From Henckelia pumila (Eukaryota; Streptophyta; Magnoliopsida; Lamiales; Gesneriaceae), in NCBI RefSeq assembly GCF_033568475.1, contig NC_133121.1, positions 50,753,905 to 50,817,904 on the forward strand: DNA of 64,000 nucleotides. Direction: 5' to 3'. The notes under the pieces were generated by a model, which did no database searches, had not been told where the DNA came from, and worked only from the letters and a program-made list of their open reading frames with translations. This document shows, in pieces, positions 33,818 to 45,927 of this stretch (positions within the stretch are counted from its first letter, which is position 1; each line of letters opens with the position of its first letter). A program made the position numbers and the translations under genes.

Positions 33818-35432
33818 TGACTAAATCTGCTTCTTTCAACTCTTGCTCGTTCAATCGTCTAGTTGATCTATTTCTTAATTCATCTTCTTGTCGACTTGAA
33901 TACTTCGACTCGAGTTCGATGATTTTCAACTTAAGTTTGAAAGAAAGTATTGTACAATTCACAATCAGCTTCCAATCTTATTCAATGCTTAACAATCTCA
34001 AAACTTGATTGAATGACCGGAATTCAAACCGGCGGCGTAACGGTTCCGAAATGGAAATTCCAAAAGCATAAACATTATCTTATCAATCATCTAAACTCAT
34101 TATCATCACCAATTAGCAGCTAAATTTCAAAATCATCAGCCCCAAAAATTCAGAATTGCAAAAATTTTCAAAAATTCATAAACATGCTCAAACTAGGGAT
34201 GGCAATGGACCCGACCCCGCATTGAACCCGGCCCGGCGGGACGGGTTAAGACCCGGCCAAGCGGGTCCAGATGCGGGTTCGAGTTGGGTCCCGGGTTTGG
34301 CCGGACCCGCCCTGCCAAAAAATATATATATTAAATATAAATATAAATTATATATGTATATATAATTATATTATTTATATTACATAATCAATACTTTATC
34401 TTTAATTTAATTTTATAATATTTTTGGATTTAAATAATTTTAATATATTATGATATTTTTAATATAAAAATATATTATTATGATTTTTCCTTAGTTATTA
34501 ATTATTATTTAAATTAAAATGATATATTTTAACTTGTAAAAATATTTTTTTACATTAAATATTATTAATATAAATTTTAAAAATAAATTTAATAATGATT
34601 TGTTAATTTTTTAACTTATTTAAAATTTTATTTAATATAATTTAAATTATATTTAATTTGGCGGGTCCAACGGATCTAACCCGGATTGGACCCGCTGGGT
34701 CCACGGGGCGGGGCGGGTCTCAGGTTTGCCCAAACCCGCCCCGCTGCCATCCCTAGCTCAAACGACGATCTTTTTTCAATCCGTCTTATATATGCTATCG
34801 TCGTATATAATAGAACATGTTTATACAATCAAATCTTAATTCTAACAACATCCTAAAATTCAAACATGATAAAAAAAAAATTCTTAAAACTTACGTCAAA
34901 ATATAGCACTCGAAGCCGTGATTGCAAATATACGATCAATTTAAAATTCTACCGGGCGGATTGATTTATACCAAATTTGGAAGTGAAAGAATCGGTTGAA
35001 ATCTGATTTTTTCCTCATGGCTTTCGGTTCCTACAATGAAAATCTGATGAATTCCATGCCTATACACGTTTCCATGTATTTATGTAACATGTGTCATCCA
35101 CTTGACTTGACCAAATTGCACTTTGGTCCCTAAACTTCTCAATATTTGCAATTCGGTCCATGCGCCATTTTCACCTTCCAATTAAATCCTTTTTAATTTC
35201 AAACTCAACATTTAAATCTTAAATCCCATAAATAATCAATTCAAATATTCTAATATTTTAATTTAATAATTCCGGATATTAAAATCTTAAAATTCGTAAA
35301 TCCTCAAATTAAATGTTTTCGACTCAAAAATTAAATCTCTACTTCCGTAAATTCTCAAATTAATATTTTCTCGTATTCAAAATTTAAATCTCAAATCTCG
35401 TAATTAATTATTAAATATTTTCGGGCCTTACA
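33818..35432 (-). repeat. 5' part of a Gypsy LTR, minus orientation, split by a hAT MITE
   Basis: The minus strand starts TGTAAGGCCCGAAAATAT at 35432 and includes a leader-like region. It is cut at 33818, where the plus LTR ends. It belongs to the same family as the LTR at 29551. Confidence 0.6.
34194..34755. mobile_element. Non-autonomous hAT element (MITE)
   Basis: Terminal inverted repeats TAGGGATGGCA are followed on both ends by GC-rich GGGTC/CCCG words. It is flanked by a perfect 8-bp target duplication GCTCAAAC (34186-34193, 34756-34763). The centre is AT-rich and encodes no transposase. TIR and duplication length are those of plant hAT elements. Confidence 0.92.
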
Positions 35433-38400
35433 ATTCCTCCTCTCTAAGAAATGATTTCGTCCTCGAAATCGCATTCGATCTTATTACTGAATTTCATAAA
35501 CTGTATAGTTGATTAAAGTAATACTTACTTCATTTCTGTGAGGTTTAGATATCTGTTCTGATATCTTCTCTTATTCTTCTATCTGATTGCTTCTTCAATC
35601 ATGTCTATTTCATTGCTCTGTAGTCATTGATTCATCTTACATCTAAGCTGCTCTTCCTCTTGATCAAAAACTGCATCGATTATTTTGCTTAGCTCAAAAT
35701 CTTATCGGCTTCTGTTTCACTTGATCGAAATAAGGATCAATTATTGAATCATTTTCTGGAATCACTTTCTGAATTGGATAATGCTCTGAAAAGAAATTTT
35801 TTGCTGATCATTATGTTCACACATCAAAATTTGTATCTGTTATTTTTCTGCTAACTCTGTTGATTCTGCTTTGTTCTTATTCTGTTCGGATCAATCTTCA
35901 TATTCTCTATCTTTTCTCGACTCATATCTGGTCTAATAGCTGATATTTCTAAAATACTGTCTCAACATAGAGACAATTATGCTTTTCTAATCATCTAGTA
36001 ATCAAAAACACTATCTTTATATCTATTAGATAGCTATCATAGGAATTACAATAATCAAGTGGCAAATGTCAATCAGCTAGTACCAAATATAGTACTATAG
36101 TTCTGAATATATCCTCGGAAATCTGGATAATCACATTTGATAGTCCGCTAATCGGAGGATGGTATAATGAAATCTCATACAACCATACACTCAGAACATC
36201 TGATAATCAATGCCACAATCTATCAAATAAATCTAAAGTCTCTATCTCGACAATAGATTTCAATGATTCCTGTAATCTCATAACATTACTCATTTCTTAA
36301 CAGCTATCTCATTATATCTTTATCGCATCTAATACAACATATTCTTGAATCTGTTGAAATCTACCACAATCTAAATCGCAAAATCATGACGATTTGAGTA
36401 GTTTCAAACTAAAATTATTCAAAAAGTTAATCTTATTTTGACTCTTAAGTAACTAAACTATTACATCGATCATTGGATCTCTTCTTTTCTGCTTCTTTTA
36501 CTGGAAATTTAGTATCGGCAATTTCAATTTTGTCGTATCTGCTTTTATTTTCTTTCACCAATACTACTTTACAAGTAATTCATATATGTAATTCATACAT
36601 TTTCAAACAACTTGATGGATATGAAATCTGTTGTAATATGCCTCTTTCAGAATCTGATGTCCTAGTACTAGAACATCTAGCATACTCAAATGATTATTCA
36701 TCGCAAAATTCATCTGTTCTGATCTGTTGTCTTGTCTCATATCCTGATCTAGCATTCTCAATCGAATTTCTACTGCTTGATCTAATATCGATGTTGCATT
36801 AATCTTTCCAAACTAATCTATCTTAGCTTGGATTGCAACAAGTCTGATTATTTGAGTATCTGTCTAGAAACTCAAGCACAAAAGTACAAATATGCAATCA
36901 CTCGATCATGTAGTCATCTAATTTCTTCTTTCTATTTCCTAATGAATGGCAAATCATGCAATCAACACATAAATCTTGCTGATACTCTATATCAAAATTT
37001 CTATCAGTTACGAGCCAAAAAATTCAAACTATACTGAATATATACATTAAACGATCAAAAATTCTTGAATCTTGACTCAAAGGAACACGCTCAAATCAAG
37101 GTCATCCAAAATCACATATTCTGAATGACAAAATCTGCTAAGTGAAAACAACTCACTTGCATCATAAAACTCAAAAAGAATGAATCAAATCAGACTCCAA
37201 CAAAGAAATAAGAGTCAATCAAGATCGACCGAGGTCGAATAACAAAAACCTCAGAATCGATATCAAAAGATTCAAGAATCATGATTCTATGATGTAATAG
37301 CTTCAGCAAAATTGAAGAGAAGGCTCAACTGTAACTGATTTTTTTTATTCTCTCTTGATATGAGTTTATCTATTAATTCTCTTTTGACAATAGTCGAATA
37401 TCATATTTTCAACTTAAATTATTGTCGTAGAATTAATAACCACTTCGGTACTAGGATAATTCTTCTTTAATCAATATTCTAGCTATTTCCGGAGTTCTTT
37501 AGTTCATGTAGTGCTCTTATATATGAGTTGTCATAAGACCTTCGTACTAGACACCACTCTATATAGAACTCCTTTCATTTCGTAGAAAGGTTGGAATATT
37601 TCATCTGAATATTTCTGAACATTCTAACCACTGACATATCTGTCAATTTTAGGTTAGTTCTCTACTGATCTAGTACAACGACTAAAATTCTTCCGACATT
37701 CTTCTACTTTAATCTTGATATACTCAGTACCGACATAAAAGGAATTTTAGTTCTGAAACTCATATCATAAATCTCTAGTCATTTCTATTGCTGATCTAAC
37801 TTAATCATTGCCCGGATTCAATCAGCTGTTAACGGATACTCAGTTATTGCATTAATATCTTTAATGCATCCTAACTTAATACACTCAAGTCTTATATTAT
37901 CGAGTTCAATCTTATTTCCTCAAATCTGTATTTCATCTTTTCTGACTACTCTTGCAAATGTTTCCATCTACTCAAAGGCAAAAACTCAAAAAATACAATT
38001 AATAAAGGCTCACCAGACAAAATTGTAGCATAACAAATCACTGATCTATGAATGTATACAATGCAATCAATATATAAGCAGGTTAATAAGAATTAACTCA
38101 ATTACCTGCAATATTATTATCTGATGCATTTTGAGCCCAATCTGTACTTGCTTATTGCCTGTGAGATTATTCTCTATTCGAATTTCCTCTTGATCTGCTT
38201 CAGCTAAGGATGATATTCTCATCTTTCTTGAAATACTGACTCTTAAACTTAATCGATCTTTGCTGCTGTTGTCACTACCTCTTGCTTCATAGCTGTACTG
38301 CTATGAAATCTATAGTGATGGTGATGATCATATTTTTCTCAACTACGGAGGCGTGAATAAAATCCTATTCTGCCTCGTACAAATGATTCGTGGTTTTTTT

Positions 38401-39195
38401 GTTATGTCAATGGCTTCAATAAACTCATTCGAATTGCCATTATTTTAGTTTGGAAAATTCTGCTATTTTATCTTCTCTATCAAATACAGAAAGAAATTTC
38501 TGATAATAATTTTGTTTACATACCTGCCAAACAATTTCAGTACCTCTGCTCTTCAAAAATCTCTTCTTCACAATTCACCAACTGCTTGCTAAGCCATGGA
38601 GTTGATATACAATCATGCTAGTTTTATGTTCATCTGAATATTCTTCACTTGAACAATTAATCCAGCTCTTCAATTCAACCTCTTCTAGCATAGCATATTC
38701 TGTATCTTGCTGAGTTGGTGATTAATAACTCTAAATTTGTTCATCTAACATCCTCCTTAGTGCAATCATTGTATCTATCGGTTCAAAACTTACCACAACA
38801 CTGCTCTGTTCTGTCTGAGGTTCTCATTCTGTCTGCAAAATCTGTCTTATTCTATAACAGAAGCAATATATAATGCAGAGATTATAAAATACAATTCAGT
38901 ATAACATACATATAATCTCATGCTTCTGAATATAACATATGCTTGCAAGTTCTTTTGTTTTTCAAAGAATACAATCTTGCAATGAATTCACTTACTCTTA
39001 TAAATTCAATAAATCGTGCATGCATATTGACATATAAGCATGTAATTCTCATATTAGTAAAGCAAGCAGCGTTCAATCAATAAATCATGTTCTCATACAA
39101 TTTATCAATTCAAGTAAAGCATAATCATGCAATACTATAAATGCATGCGACTCAATCTACCTTGCTCAACTTCTATATTATTCCAAGAACTTTCC
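35433..39195 (-). pseudogene. Decayed internal region of a Gypsy element (minus copy)
   Basis: It runs from the PBS side (39196) to the polypurine tract (about 35433-35450). All frames are broken, but a gag core relic is readable near 38570-38650 (SDEHKTSMIVYQLHGLASSW). The segment 35433-36990 matches 28320-29550 in inverted orientation. An ORF at 36828-37037 is a shadow. Confidence 0.6.
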
Positions 39196-39207
39196 GCTCT
39201 GATACCA
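39196..39207 (-). other. Primer-binding site, initiator-Met tRNA
   Basis: The minus strand reads TGGTATCAGAGC right after the LTR end ACCCACAACAGG. Confidence 0.85.
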
Positions 39208-39209
39208 CC

Positions 39210-40045
39210 TGTTGTGGGTAACTCGGTTGCTAATTTAATCTTATGGGACAATTAATAAATAAGCATCCTTAATTAAACAATTAAGAAAAAAGATCAAAGT
39301 TTTTTTTAAAAAAATGTGGTGCGCTCGAGCGATCAAAAACTACCGCTCGGGCGCTCCTTCAAAATTGTTCCGGGCAAAAACTTAGGCACAGGGTTGCGCT
39401 CGGTCTGCAATTTCTAACCGCCCGTGTGCGCCCTAGCCCCTAACCCTGAAAAATGCAGTTTTTGTTCCAAAATTCCCAAGCACTAGATCAAACATATCAT
39501 GCTAATTTCATCTAAAAGCTACACAAATATATATATATATATTAAGTGACACGCATAAATACATGTATTCCTTACGTCATCTAGTAGTCCAAATACATGA
39601 AAAAGCTAGAGCATACAAAGTGTTCAATATGTATTCTCAAACATAAACAACAACTCTTGACTTCTAACATGTTTGATCAACATATATGGAACAAGACATC
39701 TGCTATACCCGAGTCACCACTTCTAATCTTTCAATCTCGAGCTATCCAGACCATGTCTAACTCTCTCATGCCCCAACCTGATGCAATGCACACATACAAA
39801 CAAAGCAACAATCGGATAACTCCAGTGAGAATAAATCTCAGTGTGAACACATGCATATACATCATTTAAGCATATTAAATCTATATGACATAATAATCTT
39901 AAATCACAAAACATGTAATAACATGTAAATCATGGAAGCATAATCAATTCTTAAATTCTTAAAGCATAACTATTCATCTATGGTAATATCATACCAAGCA
40001 TATAAACACATTCATATCTTGAATGACATATAATAACATGCTAGC
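39210..40045 (-). repeat. 5' LTR (3' part) of the minus Gypsy copy
   Basis: The LTR ends CCCACAACA before the PBS. The stretch near 39770-39840 is the reverse complement of the 33020-33075 region (TCTCACCGGAGTTATCTGGC / TTGCATCAGGTTG), showing kinship with the 29551 LTR. It is cut near 40045 by the pararetrovirus. Confidence 0.6.
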
Positions 40046-40049
40046 ATTG

Positions 40050-40762
40050 TCCTTTTATTTAGAGTTACTTCATGACATTTCTTTGTTATTATATCTTTGA
40101 TAAATTTAACAGCTCCTCTTAACGTTTTGGCATAAGAAGTAGTTATAAATTCATCTTTACTGTTTATTGGTATATCGGGTATATTATTAAAGATACTTAA
40201 TTTATAATGTTCATTTTTATCAATGTCTATTAACTGATAATAGTTTGTTTCATAATCACAAATAAATTCTTCTCGATAACATAAATTGCATAGTTTGATA
40301 TTGTTCAGAATAAAAATTTCACTATTTTGCTCTATATTTTTAGCTACTAAATTAGCATCATTATTTGATAATTCTAAAATTCTTGATACAAGGCATCAAA
40401 AAATCAAAATATCGATGTCCTGTCATTCCTTGTGGTAGATTAGTAATCACTAGGTTTTCAGCTCAAGTTCTTACTGCTCCTACCAATGTCATTTTTATCA
40501 TCCCATGAGTTAATACTTGGACATTCTCAATTTTATCCAATAATGGGGTTAATTGAATTTGTACTGATAGTTCATTTGCCCAATGATCTATACTTGATTT
40601 TCTTTCTTTAGCCGTTGAACATCCTAAATCTAAAATATTTTGTTTTACAAATCCTGATGTTTTTGATTCTCTAAGAATATCTCTAACATATTTATATGTT
40701 CCAGAGTAATGATCTTTGTTATAATCGAATTCATTCTTGACTCCACTACTTTCTTCATTCAT
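40050..40762 (-). pseudogene. Pararetroviral ORF remnant after the movement protein
   Basis: A 99-codon frame (40762-40463) and, after a stop, a continuing readable frame to about 40050 (with CNLCYREEF). It is probably the continuation of the same viral polyprotein. I do not recognise a specific domain. Confidence 0.4.
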
Positions 40763-41562
40763 TTGAAATGTTAATTGCGGTCTAGAATTATCTTATGATT
40801 CTGATTCTGAGATATCCATATCTCTATATTGTTCTGATTTTTGATGAGAATGATATAATTCTTCTATATTTATTCTTATTTGGTCATAAATTGATTGATT
40901 TGTTTCACTAAACATCTCCATACTTAGTGTTTCCATAAATGAGAGGGTTTCTATACCATGATTCAATTTTGAATGGAGGTTCTTCTTCTAGTTTTCCTTT
41001 TCCTTTGTCCTTTGGAAAATTTCCTTAAGATAGCTTAATATTTTCTTACTATGTCTTTCTTGTTTTATTAATAATCTAGTCGTAGCTAAATCAATGTATT
41101 CTTTGAATTTTTTTCTCTAATTCTTGTATTGTTAGATTAATATTGTTAATTTTGTTTTATAATTCTTCTAGATTTTTTTTCTAATTTTATTAAAGATGTC
41201 ATTATGATGAAGTTGATTCGTTAACAATAGCTTGTTTAATTTTAAGAGTATTTTGGTTCATTGTTCCAATTTTCTCGAGGATATCTTCATCATTTCTAGC
41301 AAATGATAGTTATCTTCTCAGTAATGAAGATGAATGTTTCGTTAATTGAAGATCATCCGAACTTCATTGTTTGTTAGAATTTATTTCTTCAATGAAAACT
41401 TTCTTGGGTGTTTCAACCCTTGTGATGTCTTGAAATATCGTTGGAATCTCGATCATTTCCTTAGATTGTGAACTGTGCGAATGCACACTGTTTGATAATG
41501 TTAATCCAACAACATAATATATGTTGATTGGTGCATTTCCTGACCTCATTAGATCTTTTCTT

Positions 41563-42388
41563 TTAAAATGATATTCTAATGTTAATATATTTATCTTGTA
41601 TAGATACTGAGAATTTTGGATATAAGTAAAATTTAAGTTTTGAATAACATAGATTACCTATAATTATTCCAAGTATAGAGTCGTCATAGTTATTTATTTG
41701 TTTGTCTCGTATAATAATTTCAATTGATGAATCAATTCCTTTCCTAAAATGAGTTGAGACTATTATTTCAAGTCCTCCAATATAGATATATTTTAGTTTA
41801 TTTCTTTCTGATTCTTTTTCTCGTCTCATAATTGATTCTACTTATATTGCTTTTAATAGAAGTATTTCATTTTTATGTTCAAGATTTATTCGTAAGGATT
41901 TTTTTTTGTTTTTAAAGAATAAAATATATGATTATTTCTTGGATGTAATGTTTGAGATATTTTATTAAAAATACCTAGACTAATTAGAAATTGTTGCGAA
42001 GAACTGTCATTTTTGAGTTTCTTAATTTCTAAGAACTTCTATTAGTTGAATGTGATATTTAAATAATATTCTTTATTATTCTCAATCTCTTCTATTTCTA
42101 GATATGTCATTAGTAAATGAGTGAAGACCTTTTATTTTCAAAATATGTAAGTTTTTGTTCAATATGTGCTCTATCTTGAATTATTATATCATTTTCTTCA
42201 GGAATAGAAGAGTGTTTTAGTGCTCTTATATGAGTCTTTAGCAGATCTTTAGTCATATTTTTTCTGAAACTGATGTTCTTAGTTGCTAAGTTAAATATGC
42301 TAAGTTTATAATTTGATCGTACTGATGTACATCCTTTATTCATCCAATACTTTTGTTCTTGGATCCTATTTTTAGATTTTATATACAT
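41563..42388 (-). pseudogene. Pararetroviral movement-protein remnant
   Basis: Two frames (42388-42110 and 41829-41563) together resemble a 30K-superfamily movement protein. The second contains KYIYIGGLEIIVSTHFRKGI and a following IRDKQI..LGIIIGNL block. Movement proteins line plasmodesmata. A frameshift and stops separate the parts. Confidence 0.6.
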
Positions 42389-42517
42389 TCGTGTTTCTTT
42401 GAATCCTTCTCCTAACGGTGATCCTATTTCTAGATTTTATATACATTCGTATTTTAATCTTTAAATTTTCATCAATCTTTCCTGTTTTCGAGATAATGTC
42501 AATTAATGTTTTTATTC

Positions 42518-43492
42518 TTATCTCCAGAAATTTTGAGATGTCCATGACTGGTTTCTCTTCATTTGATCCTTCGAATAAGACTTTTCTTTATTCCTTCGAC
42601 ATTGAATGTATACCATTGGTTGGTAGAATTTGTCATTATCCCAATCTGGAAGAGTTGAATAAATGTTCAATGTTAATACTGGATCGTCCTTGAAGACTGC
42701 TTTCTTGAATTGGATAATACTATTTCTCAGTTGATAGGAAAATAGTTCTATCTCGTGGTTGTTTGGACTGACTTCTAATTCACTTAATAATCCGTTTGAG
42801 AAAAATCTTGCGACTTCATGTGTTGGTGCTCCTTGTAATGTTCTTGCTCTGGATATGTTTTGTGTGTCACAAGTTTGTAGCCAAAATTCTGCAGATGTTT
42901 TGACTGTTCTCAAATAGTTTAATGTTTCAAAGAACTCAGTCTTGAATTTTTCTGTAAAATTTGTTTTTTCAAAAATTTGTTTTTGTAGTCGTAGATTGAC
43001 CATCTTTCTATCTCTTTTTTCAAGGGCGTTTTTGAGCGTCCTTTCTTTTTCTTTTTCATTTTTCTCGATGCTGGCTGTGACCACCGGTTCTTTTCCATTT
43101 TCTTTTTCTTTTTCTTTGTTGTCAGTTTTGGCTATGACCACTGACTGTTTTTCTTTCATCACCATTATTTTGTCAAATGGATTTGCCATTTTGATGGATG
43201 TTCTTGGCGAGGTTGATGACGAGGTTGTCATTTTCTCTTTTGCCCTTTGGATTTTTCTAATTAAATTCTTTTCCTTTTGTTGAAGAATTCGAATTTCTTC
43301 CTGTAAGTCAGTCAGTTGTTCTTTCAATTGACTTAATTGTTCATCTTGAATATATCCTGCACAAGAAAACATATTTATACATATATATAAAATTGTTAAT
43401 AATTTAACTCTTTTCGTGAGTAATTTGGATAGTTTTATTATGCATATCATTGCATTTATGGATCCTTTTACAAGAATCGAACCAATATTCAT
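42518..43492 (-). pseudogene. Pararetroviral ORF downstream of RT, possibly inclusion-body/transactivator
   Basis: The longest open frame of the insertion (324 codons). It contains a coiled-coil N-terminal third (QLKEQLTDLQEEIRILQQKE), a Lys/Glu-rich linker and a more globular C-terminal half. Its place directly after RNase H is where the inclusion-body/transactivator gene lies in several genera. The first about 45 residues look like read-through. Assignment is positional, not motif-based. Confidence 0.4.
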
Positions 43493-43779
43493 AAATGAGA
43501 TTGATTATTTTACTCATAGAGTAATTTATGTTTTTGAATATAAATATATTTTCATCAATTTATATTCTTCATGCTTTCTGAGGCATGTTCAGATGACTTA
43601 AAGTTATAAAATAATTCATGTTTCTGAATATAATATCTTTTCATCAATTTATATTTTTCATACTTTCTAAGGTATGTTCGGATGACTCGAAGTTATTTTC
43701 AGGATCTCTTTTGTTATTTCGTTACTACGGATAGTATAATTTGGGTGAAGTTATCTGGTTAATGCATCGGATAATGAAT

Positions 43780-45620
43780 TATCTGTTCCTTTGATATGCT
43801 GAATCTCTAACTGATAGTGGTTCAATTCTAATTGCCATCTAATTAGCCGTGTTGCATTTATTCCTGCATTTTTTGATATTTTTCTTGATTTGAAATATGT
43901 TAAATTCATATTATTTGTTCGAACTAAAAATGATTTAGAGATAAGATAAATTTCATAAGTTCTAATTGTAAAAATTAAAGCTAGTAATTCTTTTTCATTT
44001 GATTGATAATTTAGTTGTGCGCCTTGGAAAGTTATTGATGTATAATTACATAATTTTTCATTATTCCTGGTAGTTGTTTTAGTAAGTTCTTCTAAATTTT
44101 TTTCTCCTGTATATGCTTTTAAACATGCTCCCCAATATTCATTAGAAGCATCATTTTCAATTATTATTATATCTTTATTTGGTGGAAAATATAATTCAGG
44201 GAGATTAATAATTATTTTTCTCTTAATTGTATCGATGTAATTAGTATCTTTTTTTGGCCATTTCTATTTATAGTCATGTTTAAGTTTTTTTTGTAGTGGT
44301 TTTTTTTTTTAATCTCTGCTAGTTTCTTAATGTAACTTTCAGAATATGTTAGTAATCCTAGAAATCTTTTTAGTTGGTCTTTATCTTTGATTTCACTAGG
44401 AAAATCATGAATTTTCTTAAGTATATGCTGTTATAAACAATGTTTTCCGTCTTCAATTTATAATCCTAGATAATTTATTTTGGTTTAAACAATTGTGCTT
44501 TCTTTTCAGAAAGTATAATTCCATCTTTATGACAAATATCTAGTACTGTCATGAGGTCTTTATAATGTTGCTCTAATATTTTTGAGTAAATTAATATATC
44601 ATCTATATAGACACAAAAAAATCTACATATTATTTAAATGATTCATCCATATATCTTTGGAAAATACCTGGTGCTTGTTTGAGCCCGAAAGATAATATTG
44701 TCCATTGATATTGTCCTTTTGGATAACTGAATGCTGTAAGTAATTGTGTTTGTGGATCTAAATGTATTTGCCAAAATCCTGATTTACAGTCTAAACTGGA
44801 GAAATATTTCATTCCTCCTATATAAGATAGTAGATCATTTTTGTTTGGGATGTAGTATCCATCCATAATTGTTGCATTATTCATTTTTCGATAATCAATT
44901 ACCATTCTTTTTTTGTCAGTGTCTTTCTCACTGACATAAAAGGCTGGTGAAAAGTGTGGACTTTTCTTGGAATGATTATCCTGAGTTTGAGTAATTCTTG
45001 GACCTCTTTTTCGAATATTTTTACATCATCCATGTTACATCTTCTTGGTGCTTCACGGATTGTGATATTAAGATCTTTAAGTTTTATTGAAGCAATAAAT
45101 TGTTTTTTTTTTTTTTAATTTTGTCCTGAGGATTTTCAGAACAAATATCATGAAATTTCTTCATAATTTTTTTTCCGGATTAATAGTTAAAATATTCTCT
45201 ATTTTTAATTCTATTGGATTTGTATTTCGTTTATGATAATTCTTTGTAAATCATTCATTTCCTACACGAAATGTCGTTCGTATTTTGAGAATGTGAATCA
45301 TTGATGATCTCTTGTTTAAAGTTATATGATTTTCAAATTGTGTAAAAGTAAGGTATTGTCTTAAAAAGTTATTTCTATTATAATATCAATTCCTGATTCT
45401 ATTGGTATTATAAATTTTGTTTCTTCTATATAAATATTTTTAATTTTTCTGCTACTTTATAAAGCATAATAATTGATCTGTCTTCTATTCGAACTTTTAA
45501 TCCTTTCTCGTATTTCTTCCAATAATGATCTGGAAGTATGTGTTTACTTGCTAGATATATACTTGCTCATGTATCAACATAAACATGCATATGATATGGT
45601 TTATGCTCTTTTATTTTTAT
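43780..45620 (-). pseudogene. Pararetroviral protease-RT-RNase H remnant
   Basis: A protease DTG-like site (VDT followed by a stop, then AS) lies near 45560-45590. The RT block 44905-44630 reads MVIDYRKMNN, FSSLDCKSGFWQI, FGLKQAPGIFQRYM. The RNase H end near 43780-43920 reads GTDNSLSDAL. Several stops and frameshifts separate these pieces. This segment is enough to place the insertion in Caulimoviridae. Confidence 0.8.
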
Positions 45621-45700
45621 TTGAATTTTAATATAAATACTATTTGGATTAGTCTTGTTTTTTTATTTCCATTCTCACTTTTTTTTTTAATTTTTAATAT

Positions 45701-45927
45701 CAATGAAAACGGCCTATTTTCAATATTTGGGAAGTCGAGGTTATTTATCTAATTTGTAAAGACAAAAGTGGGAATTGTAATAAGTGGGGTTAGTTTTTGA
45801 AATATAGATTAGTAAAGTGCTACCTAATTATCCCGAAATTTAAATCAGAGTAAGATTCGAGCCTTTGATGGCACACTGTATTGCTTATCAACAAAAAATC
45901 AGAAAAATGTAGAAAAAATTATCAGCC
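45701..45927 (+). promoter_or_regulatory. Short upstream region of MFP1
   Basis: Only about 230 bp separate the pararetrovirus from the MFP1 start codon. No clear TATA box is visible. The insertion must lie inside or at the edge of the promoter. Confidence 0.35.

Larger units (their letters stand above)
40050..45700 (-). mobile_element. Endogenous pararetrovirus (Caulimoviridae), degraded
   Basis: The minus strand carries, in order, aspartic protease, RT, RNase H, a Lys/Glu-rich ORF, a movement-protein-like ORF and a further hydrophilic ORF. This protein set and the absence of LTRs, integrase and gag indicate a plant pararetrovirus integrated in the genome, not an LTR element. Frames are broken throughout, so it is an old copy. 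The order (RT before movement protein) fits a circular genome opened inside or just before the protease. The exact ends are inferred from neighbouring sequence. Confidence 0.8.

Noticed and set aside
28330..36990. A CRISPR-like or cluster-type repeat array
   Set aside because: The repeats are two inverted retrotransposon arms and nested LTRs, not short regularly spaced repeats, and the DNA is plant nuclear.
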